From: Dyadobacter jejuensis
GTDB taxonomy: Bacteria > Bacteroidota > Bacteroidia > Cytophagales > Spirosomataceae
DNA length: 64,000 nucleotides
NCBI RefSeq assembly: GCF_003149085.1
Contig: NZ_QGDT01000008.1
Location: 1 to 64,000, forward strand
Direction of reading: 5' to 3'
Shown: positions 23,768 through 32,783 of the stretch, one piece after another
How positions within the stretch are numbered: position 1 is the stretch's first letter
How the letters are laid out: each line of letters opens with the position of its first letter
Notes under the pieces: generated by a model
The model's input: only the letters and a program-made list of their open reading frames with translations
Told to the model about the DNA's origin: nothing
Databases searched by the model: none
Made by a program: the position numbers and the translations under genes

Positions 23768-24709
23768 ATGCGAAAAAATGTCTTGGCAAGTATCAGCTTG
23801 CTTCTATTGTCCGTTTTTATTTTTAGTTCCTGCGGTAAGTTCTCTAAACTCCAAAAGACAGGCACAGACCAGCAAAAATATGATGCTGCCATGACCTATT
23901 ATAAAAAAGGGGACTTCTATAAAGCGGGAATTTTATTTGAGGAATTAATTCCCATCCTAAAGGGTAGTACGGAGTCGGAACTGTCACAGTTTTATTATGC
24001 CTATACGCAGTATCAGCAAGGCCTGTATAATACCAGTCAATTTTTATTTAAGAAATTCTACGACACTTACGCAAGGAGTGATTTTGCCCAGGAAGCTTAT
24101 TACATGCATGCCTACTCTTTGTATAAAGACTCAGCACCCTTCAATCTGGACCAGACGAGTACTTTTACGGCAATCTCGGCTCTTCAAGACTTTATTAACA
24201 CCTATCCCGACAGTCCTTTCCGCGAAGAATGTACGCGATTTATATTGGAGCTAAGGGATAAGCTAGAGCTAAAAGCCTATGAGAAGGCGAAGTTGTATCA
24301 CAAAATCAGTGATTTTAATATGTCCTCGCTGAAGTCGGCGGTTATATCCATAGAGAATTTTAAGAAAGACTTCCCCGACTCCCCATACAATGAAGAACTA
24401 GCCTTTTTGAAGGTAGATGCGCAATATGGCCTCGCCTCCAACAGTCTTAATTACACATTGGAGCAGCTTTTAACCCAAAAAGAAAGATACCAGGACGTCA
24501 TCAAGTTCTACCAACAAATGATAGACAAATATCCGGAAGGTAAATATGGCAAGGATGCTGAGAAAATGTATGCGAGCAGCCAGACGGAGTTGGCCAATAT
24601 TATTAAGATAGAAGAGAAGAACAGGAAACTGAAGGAAGACAAGGTGGACCCTGGCAAGAAGCCTACCAAACTTACGGCACCTACCACTGCCAAGAGCGAT
24701 ACCCAATAG
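23768..24709 (+). CDS. bamD: Outer membrane assembly lipoprotein BamD
   Basis: The 313-residue protein has a lipoprotein signal with Cys at residue 22 (FIFSSCGK) and then TPR-like helices typical of BamD (KYDAAMTYYKKGDFYKAGILFEELIP, FAQEAYYMHAYSLYKDS, YPDSPFREECTRFILELRDKLE). It partners BamA in inserting beta-barrels into the outer membrane. The C-terminus has a Lys/Pro/Thr-rich tail. A TACCTTTG box at 23753-23760 could be a -7 element, though this is only 8 bp from the start codon. rpoZ follows 62 bp downstream. Confidence 0.93.
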   Translation: MRKNVLASISLLLLSVFIFSSCGKFSKLQKTGTDQQKYDAAMTYYKKGDFYKAGILFEELIPILKGSTESELSQFYYAYTQYQQGLYNTSQFLFKKFYDTYARSDFAQEAYYMHAYSLYKDSAPFNLDQTSTFTAISALQDFINTYPDSPFREECTRFILELRDKLELKAYEKAKLYHKISDFNMSSLKSAVISIENFKKDFPDSPYNEELAFLKVDAQYGLASNSLNYTLEQLLTQKERYQDVIKFYQQMIDKYPEGKYGKDAEKMYASSQTELANIIKIEEKNRKLKEDKVDPGKKPTKLTAPTTAKSDTQ

Positions 24710-24771
24710 GATCCTGATAAGATCCCCAATTTTTACTAAAGCAATAATTAACACAAGCATAGATACCAGAT

Positions 24772-25083
24772 ATGGCAACGAATCCATCCATTATTACCCG
24801 CGATACAGACAAGATTGCTGATGTTACGGGAAATTTATACGAATCCGTTTCGGTTATCTCTAAGAGAGCCCGTCAGATTTCGAGTAAAATGAAGGAAGAG
24901 CTCAATAACAAATTGGCAGAATTTGCTTCCGGTGTCGACAATTTGGAAGAGGTTTTTGAAAACCGCGAGCAAATTGAAATTTCGAAATTCTATGAGCGTA
25001 TGCCTAAAGCGGGCAGCATCTCTATAGACGAATTTATGGAGGGTAAGACTTACCATGCTTACCGAGAGAATACAGAAGAATAG
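24772..25083 (+). CDS. rpoZ: RNA polymerase omega subunit (Bacteroidota type)
   Basis: The 103-residue protein matches the Bacteroidota omega/Rpb6-like family: ITRDTDKIADVTGNLYESVSVISKRARQIS is the conserved omega core, followed by an acidic helical end. It assembles with beta-prime in RNA polymerase. The position between bamD and coaBC is the usual one in this phylum. A terminator follows at 25102-25146. Confidence 0.92.
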   Translation: MATNPSIITRDTDKIADVTGNLYESVSVISKRARQISSKMKEELNNKLAEFASGVDNLEEVFENREQIEISKFYERMPKAGSISIDEFMEGKTYHAYRENTEE

Positions 25084-25101
25084 TCCATTTTAATGGAGCT
25101 G

Positions 25102-25146
25102 GCCAGTCGTGATACCCCTTATGGATCTAACACGACTGGCTTTTTT
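25102..25146 (+). terminator. Terminator after rpoZ
   Basis: GCCAGTCGTG (25102-25111) pairs perfectly with CACGACTGGC (25131-25140) and is followed by TTTTTT. Confidence 0.9.
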
Positions 25147-25200
25147 CATTTAGCTCCTATGGCACTTCGTCAATACCCATCACCATAAAGCCTTTAGTAC

Positions 25201-26451
25201 GTGTCCTTATTCGAACCACAGCCTACGGCAACGCCTTCGGCAACGCCTTTGGCAGGAAAAAAAATAGTGTTAGGGGTGACCGGTAGTATAGCCGCTTACA
25301 AATCAGCCCTTCTGATTCGACTACTCGTCAAGGAAGGAGCCGAAGTACAGGTTATCATGACGGAATCCGCTCAGGAATTCATCACCCCCCTCACCCTATC
25401 CACACTCTCCAAAAAGCCTGTATTTACGAAGTTCACGGAAGGCCCCCTCGGGGAGTGGACCAACCATGTGGAGCTGGGCCTATGGGCCGACCTCATGCTG
25501 GTGGCCCCAGCAACGGCCAAAACCTTAGCTGGCTTTGCCAATGGCTATTGTAATGATCTGCTGACGGCGACTTATTTGTCGGCGCGATGCCCGGTATTTG
25601 TGGCACCAGCCATGGATCTGGACATGTTTGCTCACCCTTCCACCCAGCACAACTTGCAGAAACTCGCTTCTTACGGCAACCGAATCATCGAACCTGAGGA
25701 AGGGGAATTGGCCAGTGGATTGGTAGGCTCAGGACGCCTGGCCGAGCCCGAAACCATCGTTGCAATTCTAAAGAAACATTTCAGCTTTAACCCAGTAGCC
25801 TTTCAAAAACGAGTGCTCATTACGGCCGGCCCCACCGTGGAAGCCATAGACCCGGTACGGTTTATCAGTAACCGGTCGACGGGCAAGATGGGCTATGCCA
25901 TAGCGGAGGCATTTGCAGCGGCTGGCGCTGCGGTAACGGTGGTAAGTGGCCCCGTATCTATCGAGCTCCAGGACAGTACTATTCGGGTGCTACCCGTCGA
26001 GTCGGCACAGCAGATGTATGAGACGATAGAAGGACATTTTGCCCAGCATGACCTGATTATTTTTGCGGCCGCGGTAGCCGATTATACGCCCAAAACAGTG
26101 GCCGAACAGAAGATCAAAAAGAAAACCAAAGACATGCAGATCGATTTGGTTAAAACAGTAGACATAGCGGCTGCCATGGGGCAAAAAAAGCAGCCACATC
26201 AACTCACCATAGGCTTCGCCTTGGAGACAGAAAATGAACTCGACAATGCCCTTCGAAAACTCGAAAGTAAAGCTTTTGATTATATTGTACTGAATTCATT
26301 AAACGACCCAGGAGCAGGCTTTACGCACGATACGAACAAAATTACCGTTATTGATAAAAACAAAACCATATCGCGTTTCGATTTGAAGTCGAAAACTGAG
26401 GTTGCAGGAGATATTTTGAACCTGGTATTAAGTAAGTGGACAGAGCTATGA
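25201..26451 (+). CDS. coaBC: Bifunctional phosphopantothenoylcysteine decarboxylase/synthetase
   Basis: The 416-residue protein has an N-terminal flavin-dependent CoaC domain (GVTGSIAAYKS, the catalytic His in TNHVEL, APATAKT, PAMDLDMF) and a C-terminal CoaB domain (ITAGPTVEAIDPVRFISNRSTGKMG...KIKKK). It makes 4'-phosphopantetheine from phosphopantothenate and cysteine. It starts at GTG 25201. The first 18 residues (FEPQPTATPSATPLAG) are an extension not usual in CoaBC and are encoded by a 12-bp-period repeat. The stop overlaps the porD start (CTATGA). Confidence 0.95.
   Translation: MSLFEPQPTATPSATPLAGKKIVLGVTGSIAAYKSALLIRLLVKEGAEVQVIMTESAQEFITPLTLSTLSKKPVFTKFTEGPLGEWTNHVELGLWADLMLVAPATAKTLAGFANGYCNDLLTATYLSARCPVFVAPAMDLDMFAHPSTQHNLQKLASYGNRIIEPEEGELASGLVGSGRLAEPETIVAILKKHFSFNPVAFQKRVLITAGPTVEAIDPVRFISNRSTGKMGYAIAEAFAAAGAAVTVVSGPVSIELQDSTIRVLPVESAQQMYETIEGHFAQHDLIIFAAAVADYTPKTVAEQKIKKKTKDMQIDLVKTVDIAAAMGQKKQPHQLTIGFALETENELDNALRKLESKAFDYIVLNSLNDPGAGFTHDTNKITVIDKNKTISRFDLKSKTEVAGDILNLVLSKWTEL
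25223..25256. repeat. 12-bp-period GCCTTCGGC repeat in the coaBC start region
   Basis: Three units, CCTACGGCAACG, CCTTCGGCAACG and CCTTTGGCAGG, encode the TATPSATPLAG extension of CoaBC. They are related to the repeat in tilS. Confidence 0.75.
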
Positions 26452-27353
26452 AAAGACTATTATTCCTTTTTTGCTGCCTTATCGTACGGCCCATGGCCTA
26501 TTCGCAGGCCCTGCAGTTTACAGTAAGTGTGAATTATGATCAGTTGATCTCCCAGCAGAACACCGATCCACAGAGCATGTCCCAGCTACAAACTTATATC
26601 AGCGATTTTCTGAATACTTATAAGTTTTCAGAGGACAATTTCACAAAGGATGAAAGGATTAAGTGCAAGCTTAATATCAATTTAACGAAGTCCATTGCTC
26701 AAGGGAATTATGAGGCCAATGCGCAGCTGGTCGTAACCAGGCCAGTATATAATTCGAATTACGAAACGGTACTACTCACCTTTATCGACAAAAACGTATC
26801 CTTTACCTATTTGCCAAGTACACAGTTGTACTTTAACGAAAATAGCTACACCGAAGAGTTACCCTATTTATTGGCCTTTTATGCCTACACGGCGCTGATC
26901 TACGATTACGATTCTTTTAGTAAACTGGGCGGCAACCCCTATCTACAGAAAGCCTTCAATATCGTAAATCAAGCACGGAATTCCTCGAGCAACAAAAAGG
27001 GCTGGGAAAATGTGGACTCCAAAAACCGGTATGCCCTGATCAGCAGTCTCATGAGTCAACAGTTCATTCCGTTTCGCGAGAGCATGTACGAATACTACCG
27101 CTTAGGCCTGGACGTAGCCAGCCAGAAGCCCACCGAAACGAGGGCTACGGTACTAAAAACATTGAATACGATCGATGCGATTGCCCGCCAAAACCAAGCC
27201 AATGTGGTGATCAATTCATTTTTCGATGCCAAATCCGACGAACTCTACCGCATTATGCTAGAGGCTACTCCAACAGAAAAAAAGGAGGCCTATAACCTGC
27301 TTTCTAGCCTCGATCCTGCCAAAACCCAAGTATATCAAAAGCTCAATAATTAA
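26448..27353 (+). CDS. porD: Type IX secretion protein PorD (DUF4835)
   Basis: The 301-residue protein starts at ATG 26448, overlapping the coaBC stop; the GTG 12 bp upstream is less likely. It has a signal peptide (1-19, ending AYSQ) and then the DUF4835 fold: LQFTVSVNYDQL, LQTYISDFLNTYKF, FNENSYTEELPYLLAFYAY and FDAKSDELYRIM are the family landmarks. PorD was found as a component needed for T9SS function. The order coaBC-porD-recN is common in Bacteroidota. It presumably serves the T9SS cargo encoded elsewhere in this window. Confidence 0.9.
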   Translation: MKRLLFLFCCLIVRPMAYSQALQFTVSVNYDQLISQQNTDPQSMSQLQTYISDFLNTYKFSEDNFTKDERIKCKLNINLTKSIAQGNYEANAQLVVTRPVYNSNYETVLLTFIDKNVSFTYLPSTQLYFNENSYTEELPYLLAFYAYTALIYDYDSFSKLGGNPYLQKAFNIVNQARNSSSNKKGWENVDSKNRYALISSLMSQQFIPFRESMYEYYRLGLDVASQKPTETRATVLKTLNTIDAIARQNQANVVINSFFDAKSDELYRIMLEATPTEKKEAYNLLSSLDPAKTQVYQKLNN

Positions 27354-27376
27354 GTCTGAGGAGGGCCCCACCTATC

Positions 27377-27604
27377 ATGAGTAAGAGAATCATAAGAATT
27401 GCTGGCAACCGGCTTCGCCCCCAACTACTACAGCTAACGGGCCAGATGCTCAACGTAGTACAGCAAGATGGCTTAACCTACTATGGGCAACTCGTTCAGA
27501 TAGAAAAAGACGGCTTTACCATCTCCGACCAGCGCAATCATCTGCATCACTTCGTCGATGCCGAGCTATATGAAATTGTCCTAGATCAGAAAGCGGCATT
27601 TTAG
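27377..27604 (+). CDS. Small protein of unknown function, possible Sm-like fold
   Basis: The 75-residue protein lies between porD and recN with a 23-bp gap. The segment LTGQMLNVVQQDGLTYYGQLVQIEKDGFTISDQRN..HHFVDAELYEIVLD has alternating beta-strand character like a small Sm or RimP-C barrel (a GQL...DGF pattern). That is only a structural guess. The N-terminus is basic (MSKRIIRIAGNRLRP), which would suit nucleic-acid contact. Confidence 0.6.
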   Translation: MSKRIIRIAGNRLRPQLLQLTGQMLNVVQQDGLTYYGQLVQIEKDGFTISDQRNHLHHFVDAELYEIVLDQKAAF

Positions 27605-27616
27605 CTACGGGAAACC

Positions 27617-27647
27617 ACTGGCACGAGGTAAAGTACCAGTGCGTTTA
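27617..27647 (+). terminator. Possible weak terminator after the small gene
   Basis: CACTGG...CCAGTG arms around an A+G-rich loop are followed by GCGTTTATTT. This is weak because the T-run is interrupted. Confidence 0.35.
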
Positions 27648-27746
27648 TTTCTAAATTGACTATATACTGACTATATTCGTGCAAGTAAAACGGCCCTGCT
27701 CGGCTGCTAGCCAAGGAATATTGCTAAATCGTCTATTGATATAGAA

Positions 27747-29405
27747 ATGCTTTCAAACCTGCTCATTAAAAACTATGCCTTGATCAAGCACCTGGAAATG
27801 AGTCCAGATGCCGGCCTAAATATTATTACAGGAGAAACAGGGGCGGGAAAATCGATTATGCTAGGAGCTATAGGACTGCTTCTGGGCAACCGAGCCGATG
27901 TCAAATCTCTTTACGACCCCAAGACCAAATGCGTAATTGAAGGGACTTTCAACTTGTCGGGTTACGACATGACCGACTATTTTGACGAGGAAAATCTTGA
28001 CTTCTCTAACGAGTGCCTGGTAAGAAGGGAAATATCGGTATCGGGCAAGTCCCGGGCCTTTATCAACGATACCCCGGTAAACCTGGAGACCCTCCGTAAA
28101 ATCAGCAACCAGCTTTTAGATATACACTCTCAACACGACTCGATTCAGCTGGGTAGCAACGAGTTTCAACTGAAGGCCTTGGACGCTTATGCCAATAATG
28201 ACAGCCTGTTAAAGCAGTACCGTACGGCCTATTTTAGCTATAAAGAAAAAGAGAAATATTATAAGGAACTCTTAATTCGTTCGGCTCAACTTCGTAAAGA
28301 ATTTGATTACGACCAGTTTTTATTTCAAGAATTAGAATCGGTCAAAATACAATCCGATGAATTGGAGAAACTCGAACAAGAGTTGCTGGTGCTTGAGAAC
28401 GCCGTAGACATTAAGGAGAAGCTTCAGTTGGCCCATACCTTTCTCGACAACCCGGAGAGCTCAGCCCTGGAATCGTTAAAGTCGACAGTATTGGCGCTCA
28501 CCCAGGCGGGAAGGCTGGTATCGGACTACGACTTCCTTAAGGAGAGGGCTCAAAGCTGCCTCATAGAACTCCGAGACATTGCCGACGAAATCAATCAGTT
28601 TCAACAGAATATCGATTTTGACCAATCTCGAACCGACCTGGTACAAGAACGATTGAACACCCTGTACACGTTATTAAAGAAACACCAGGTCAATAGTCTC
28701 GCCGAGCTGTTGGCTATTCAGAGCCAATTGGACGATAAACTGAATACGGTAATAAATATGGATGAATCCATAGACCGCGCGGATAAAGAGCTCCAAAAAA
28801 CCAAGTCCGAAATGCTTCGGCTCGCAGAGGAATTGTCTGAACAGCGAAAAAAAGTGGCGCAGCCCATAGAAACGATTATTTTGGATCGCCTCAGAGATCT
28901 GGGAATACCCAATGCATCGTTCTCTATTAAGACGAATAAAACCGATCCTAGCCCTACCGGCATGGACGCCGTATCGTTTTTGTTTAGCGGTAACAAAGGT
29001 ATTCAGCCACAAGAGCTCAAACAGGTAGCTTCCGGTGGCGAATTCTCACGATTGATGATGGTCATCAAGTACATTCTAGCCGACAAGCGTCGGTTGCCTA
29101 CCATCATTTTCGATGAAATCGATACGGGTGTATCTGGCGAAATCGCCATCAAAATGGGCAAGATGATGTTGAATATGGCGGTCAACCACCAAATTATTGC
29201 CATCACCCATTTACATCAAATCGCCTCTAGTGGACATGCTCATTACTTCGTGTACAAGGACCATAGCTCGGCCAAAACGGAAAGCAATATCCGGAAATTA
29301 TCGAAGGAAGAAAGAATCCAAGAGATTGCACAGATGATAGGCGGCCACAACCCTTCGGAAGCCATCGTCAATAACGCCCGCGACATGATCACCCAAACTG
29401 ACTGA
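27747..29405 (+). CDS. recN: DNA repair protein RecN
   Basis: The 552-residue SMC-like ATPase has Walker A GETGAGKS at residues 29-36, a Q-loop region HSQHDSIQLGS, long coiled coils in the middle, an ABC signature (VASGGEFSRLMM) and Walker B (TIIFDEIDTGVSGE). It acts in recombinational repair of double-strand breaks. The length is typical. It belongs to the plus-strand run and starts 142 bp after the preceding stop. Confidence 0.96.
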   Translation: MLSNLLIKNYALIKHLEMSPDAGLNIITGETGAGKSIMLGAIGLLLGNRADVKSLYDPKTKCVIEGTFNLSGYDMTDYFDEENLDFSNECLVRREISVSGKSRAFINDTPVNLETLRKISNQLLDIHSQHDSIQLGSNEFQLKALDAYANNDSLLKQYRTAYFSYKEKEKYYKELLIRSAQLRKEFDYDQFLFQELESVKIQSDELEKLEQELLVLENAVDIKEKLQLAHTFLDNPESSALESLKSTVLALTQAGRLVSDYDFLKERAQSCLIELRDIADEINQFQQNIDFDQSRTDLVQERLNTLYTLLKKHQVNSLAELLAIQSQLDDKLNTVINMDESIDRADKELQKTKSEMLRLAEELSEQRKKVAQPIETIILDRLRDLGIPNASFSIKTNKTDPSPTGMDAVSFLFSGNKGIQPQELKQVASGGEFSRLMMVIKYILADKRRLPTIIFDEIDTGVSGEIAIKMGKMMLNMAVNHQIIAITHLHQIASSGHAHYFVYKDHSSAKTESNIRKLSKEERIQEIAQMIGGHNPSEAIVNNARDMITQTD

Positions 29406-29426
29406 AACCAACCCACTCCATCCTAT

Positions 29427-29873
29427 ATGAAACAATATTTAGCCATCATATTCCTATTTTGCTTGCTAGGATCTTGTTCTGACAACAAGGAACAAGTCAA
29501 TGAGCTCGAGAAAGAAGTCCTCGACACCCACGACGACGTCATGGCCTATATGGACGACATCATGACGCTTAGGAACCGGATCAAAAAAGAGCTCGCCTCG
29601 ATAGACAGCCTGGAAAACGAAGGAATAGCCGATAACAACGGTGCGCAACAAAGGCTTACCCTCCAGCAGCTAGACGACCAACTGGACCAGTCGGATGCTC
29701 AAATGATGCAGTGGATGAGAGCCTATAACGGGGATTCAGCCAAGAACCTGAATACCCAAGAAGCCATGCGTTACTTTGAAGTCGAAAAGGAAAAAATAGA
29801 TCAACTAAAATCGAACACAGAGAAAAGTGTACAAGAAGTAAAAACTTATTTTGAAAAACAGAATGAACATTAA
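29427..29873 (+). CDS. Coiled-coil lipoprotein
   Basis: The 148-residue protein has a lipobox with Cys at residue 17 (LLGSCSDN), then an almost entirely helical, highly charged sequence. Homologues in Bacteroidota are often annotated loosely as viral A-type inclusion proteins and sit next to SCO genes, as here. The SCO start codon overlaps this gene by 11 bp. It is probably anchored in the inner or outer membrane facing the periplasm. Its function is unknown but may relate to cytochrome oxidase assembly because of its neighbours. Confidence 0.75.
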   Translation: MKQYLAIIFLFCLLGSCSDNKEQVNELEKEVLDTHDDVMAYMDDIMTLRNRIKKELASIDSLENEGIADNNGAQQRLTLQQLDDQLDQSDAQMMQWMRAYNGDSAKNLNTQEAMRYFEVEKEKIDQLKSNTEKSVQEVKTYFEKQNEH

Positions 29874-30531
29874 CAACCGCTTGAAAAGACATGGGGTATT
29901 AGACCTCGGAATCATCCTATTAATAGCAGTATTTATAACGAGCTGCTCTAAAACAGAAAAAAAACTACCGATATTTGGAGAAAGAGATTGGGTAACCAAA
30001 ACAGTGGACGGCAAAGAGGTGGTGGACACCATCTACCACCAGATACCGGCTTTTAAGTTTGTCAACCAAAATTCCGATACGATTACGGAGGCTTCGGTGG
30101 CCGACAAAATTTATGTCGCAGACTTTTTCTTCACCTCATGCCCCACCATTTGTCCGGTCATGAAGCGCCAAATGCTCAAGGTGCACGAGGCCTTTAAGGA
30201 CAACGACCAGCTCAAGATCCTATCCCATACCATAGATCCCGACCACGACACCCCCGAAGTGTTGAACACCTTTGCCAAAGACCTGGGCGTAACAGGCGAC
30301 CAGTGGTGGTTTCTAACGGGCCCTAAGGAGCAGATCTATGAGATAGGCCAGAAGTTCTATATGACGCCAGCTCAGGCCGACAGCACGGCTCAAGGAGGCT
30401 ACATTCATGGAGGTTATTTTATTCTCTGCGATAAGGACAGGCATGTTCGCGGTATGTACGACGGTACTACCGAAGAAGGCACTCAAAAGTTGATTACAGA
30501 CATTAATATATTACTGAAAGAATATGAATAA
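29863..30531 (+). CDS. SCO-family copper/thioredoxin-like lipoprotein
   Basis: The 222-residue protein starts at ATG 29863 inside the end of the upstream lipoprotein gene. It has a lipobox Cys at 28 and a thioredoxin fold with the SCO metal motif CPTIC (Cys93 and Cys97) plus the distal His in GGYIHGGYF. SCO proteins deliver copper to the CuA centre of cytochrome oxidase or act as thiol reductants. The next gene encodes a cytochrome c and overlaps by 8 bp, so the three genes form one unit. Confidence 0.92.
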   Translation: MNINNRLKRHGVLDLGIILLIAVFITSCSKTEKKLPIFGERDWVTKTVDGKEVVDTIYHQIPAFKFVNQNSDTITEASVADKIYVADFFFTSCPTICPVMKRQMLKVHEAFKDNDQLKILSHTIDPDHDTPEVLNTFAKDLGVTGDQWWFLTGPKEQIYEIGQKFYMTPAQADSTAQGGYIHGGYFILCDKDRHVRGMYDGTTEEGTQKLITDINILLKEYE

Positions 30532-30943
30532 GCTAACGACTGGGCGAATTTCTGTGGCCCTTCTTAGCCTATTGGTAGCATGGGGCGGGGTCGCATGTCA
30601 ATCGAAAGAGGAGTTAAAAAAGGAGCAATATTATGTAGAGGGTTATCGGCTCTACCAGCTGCACTGCAGCAATTGTCATCAAGAAGACGGCGCCGGAATG
30701 GCCAACTTATATCCGAGTGTAGCTACCTCCAAAATGCTACTGTCCGATGCACAGCTGGCCTGCCTGATCCGCTATGGTACCAACGGCAGTGGGGAGTTGC
30801 AACGCCCTATGCCTCCCAACCCACAACTGACGGAGCTAGAAATAGCCGAGGTGATTACTTACCTGAACGTAAATTGGGCACAGGATACGGTGTATACCCA
30901 AACTGAATTGATAGGAACGGCCCTAAAGGCATGTCAACCCTAA
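30524..30943 (+). CDS. Monohaem cytochrome c lipoprotein
   Basis: The 139-residue protein has a lipobox (GVACQ, Cys25) and one haem site, CSNCH (residues 48-52). RPMPPN is the probable Met ligand and EIAEVITYLNVNW the C-terminal helix of class I c-type cytochromes. It is translationally coupled to the SCO gene. It is probably a periplasmic electron carrier. Its stop codon overlaps the lptC stop on the other strand by 3 bp (30940-30943). Confidence 0.9.
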   Translation: MNKLTTGRISVALLSLLVAWGGVACQSKEELKKEQYYVEGYRLYQLHCSNCHQEDGAGMANLYPSVATSKMLLSDAQLACLIRYGTNGSGELQRPMPPNPQLTELEIAEVITYLNVNWAQDTVYTQTELIGTALKACQP

Positions 30944-31485
30944 GGAATATCGACCCGGTATTTACCGGTTCCTTTCCGAAACTTAATACGTGAAAAGTCC
31001 TGCTCGGCGTCCATGCCGACCCCATGGGTGATCTCACCCGTCGATCGATTGCGAACCGTCAGGTGCTTTTCCGTAAATACCTTCTTCGTGCGAGGGCTCC
31101 ACTTGAGCTCGGTGGTCGTGAGCAATTGGTTGGTCAAGGACATGTTAACCCGCACATTGCCCTTCACCACATAGATATCTTCATTTTTCTGGTAATTCCC
31201 CGAATCGGCCCGTAAGTGGGTAGTGACGGACCCATTGGGGTCATAAAAATCGATATTGACCGTATCGGGAAATACCTTATTATCATTCAGAAACCGGAGC
31301 TGTTTCGGAGTACGCATCAAAACCTTCAGATCCCCCTGTTCGCTGTAGAGCACCTTAACGTTTTGAACCTCCTCTACTGGTCCTTCATACCGAACATTGG
31401 CGACCTCTTTTTTATCTTCACAGGATAAAAAGAGCGAGGCGCCAAGCCAAACTAAAAAGAAAGAATTGATTTTAATAGCTTTCAT
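30940..31485 (-). CDS. lptC: LPS export periplasmic protein LptC
   Basis: The 181-residue protein has a Cys-containing N-terminus (LFLSCEDKKE, lipoprotein-like) and an LptC beta-jellyroll: VEEVQNVKVLYSEQGDLKVLMRTP, FPDTVNIDFYDPNGSVTTHLRADSGNY and IYVVKGNVRVN..TNQLLTTTELKWSPRTKKVFTEKHLTVRN. It links the LptBFG ABC transporter to the periplasmic bridge. It is the third gene of a coaX-barrel-lptC unit, 14 bp after the barrel gene. Confidence 0.92.
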   Translation of the reverse strand: MKAIKINSFFLVWLGASLFLSCEDKKEVANVRYEGPVEEVQNVKVLYSEQGDLKVLMRTPKQLRFLNDNKVFPDTVNIDFYDPNGSVTTHLRADSGNYQKNEDIYVVKGNVRVNMSLTNQLLTTTELKWSPRTKKVFTEKHLTVRNRSTGEITHGVGMDAEQDFSRIKFRKGTGKYRVDIP

Positions 31486-31499
31486 TCGGTCAAAATACC

Positions 31500-32783
31500 T
31501 TATTCAATGCGCTGTTTTACGAACCACCGATCCATTAGCGTAATCCCGAATACCATTTTGGCATACCTTTCTCGAATCAGGCCAGCTCCCGTACTACCCC
31601 GTTGCCCTCCTACAAAAGCCACAGAGATATAGTTGGAATACCGCCCTCCCATTGGGAAGGTCAGCCCCAAACTTACATTGGTATCGTTGAGGGTAGTACC
31701 GTTGATGCTATAAGGGAGTTTACCATGGCTAAAGCCTAACCGATAACGCACCACATCGAAGTATTTAAGTGAGGTGAAATTGGGAAGATATTCGGCTCCC
31801 AAATGAAAACGCCCTACACTCTTCAGTCCATCATTGCTGCTTGTAAAACCTCGGTAGTTCGACCAATCCTGATAGCTATAATCCGCCGAAACGGTTAGTT
31901 TAAAGGGCCATTCGAAGCTAGTACCCACCTGATAAAGGGCAGGCAAGGTGAGGGTGCCGCCGAGTTGATTCGACAGGGTATCGGGGGCTATAATGTTGGT
32001 ACCACTTTGGGTAAGGTCGAAGGTGGTAGTCTCCGTAGCGTTTAGCTTGGAACCTAGGCTATAGGTCCCTCCTAAATTCCAATAAAGTTTGTTTTCCTTT
32101 TTGATAGGAACCCGTAATACGGCCCCTCCTTTAAAAGAGAAATCCGAAACGGAATTTCGTTCAGTTAACGAGGCATTATAGTCGCTGATAGCCAAACTTA
32201 CTGAGGAGGTTCGAGAAATATTCCCAAAAAAGTAAGAGGCCTCCAGACCTAGACTTAAATATTTGCCGATTTGAAAAGCATTGGTAAACGATACCTTATT
32301 GATGCCACCACTGCCAGTAGTCGTATAATAGGCCTCCGTAGCCGTACCCGGCACGGTCCTTGTAAAGACGTTGCTATAATCTACAAAACTATAAGGCTTC
32401 AGGCTTACACCAAGATTCCAATTGGTCTTTACCGGGAACGACAGGGCTACATACCCCAGGTTCCCCCCTGCATTCTGCTGAGACTTGGTGCCCGAATCAA
32501 CTTGTTTGTATTGTCCAATTACGCCAAAATCGAGGGTAGTAAACTTATTACGCACCCAGAGTGCGGGGTTAATATTATTAATTTGGAAGCCATTTCCTGA
32601 ACTTACACCGGCCTGCCCCATTCCTGTATTCTCAGAAAAGGAATCTCCGTACAGTTCGCCAATACCTAAAGAGGTGTAAGGAGAGTTACCCAAGCCTTGT
32701 GCATGGGCGTTACGAATCGTGCCAGATCCAACAGATAGTACTAAGACCAGGGCAAGTAAATTAATTCTTTTTTTAATCGACAT
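31500..32783 (-). CDS. Outer-membrane beta-barrel protein (OMPP1/FadL-like)
   Basis: The 427-residue protein has a signal peptide (1-28, ending AHAQ) and a run of amphipathic beta strands through to an aromatic-rich C-terminus (MVFGITLMDRWFVKQRIE). GLGNSPYTSLGIGELY and NTGMGQAGVSSGNGFQINNINPALW recall the N-terminus of OMPP1/FadL-type barrels in Bacteroidota. It sits between coaX and lptC (11-bp overlap with coaX), a conserved arrangement. The cargo is unknown. Confidence 0.75.
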   Translation of the reverse strand: MSIKKRINLLALVLVLSVGSGTIRNAHAQGLGNSPYTSLGIGELYGDSFSENTGMGQAGVSSGNGFQINNINPALWVRNKFTTLDFGVIGQYKQVDSGTKSQQNAGGNLGYVALSFPVKTNWNLGVSLKPYSFVDYSNVFTRTVPGTATEAYYTTTGSGGINKVSFTNAFQIGKYLSLGLEASYFFGNISRTSSVSLAISDYNASLTERNSVSDFSFKGGAVLRVPIKKENKLYWNLGGTYSLGSKLNATETTTFDLTQSGTNIIAPDTLSNQLGGTLTLPALYQVGTSFEWPFKLTVSADYSYQDWSNYRGFTSSNDGLKSVGRFHLGAEYLPNFTSLKYFDVVRYRLGFSHGKLPYSINGTTLNDTNVSLGLTFPMGGRYSNYISVAFVGGQRGSTGAGLIRERYAKMVFGITLMDRWFVKQRIE

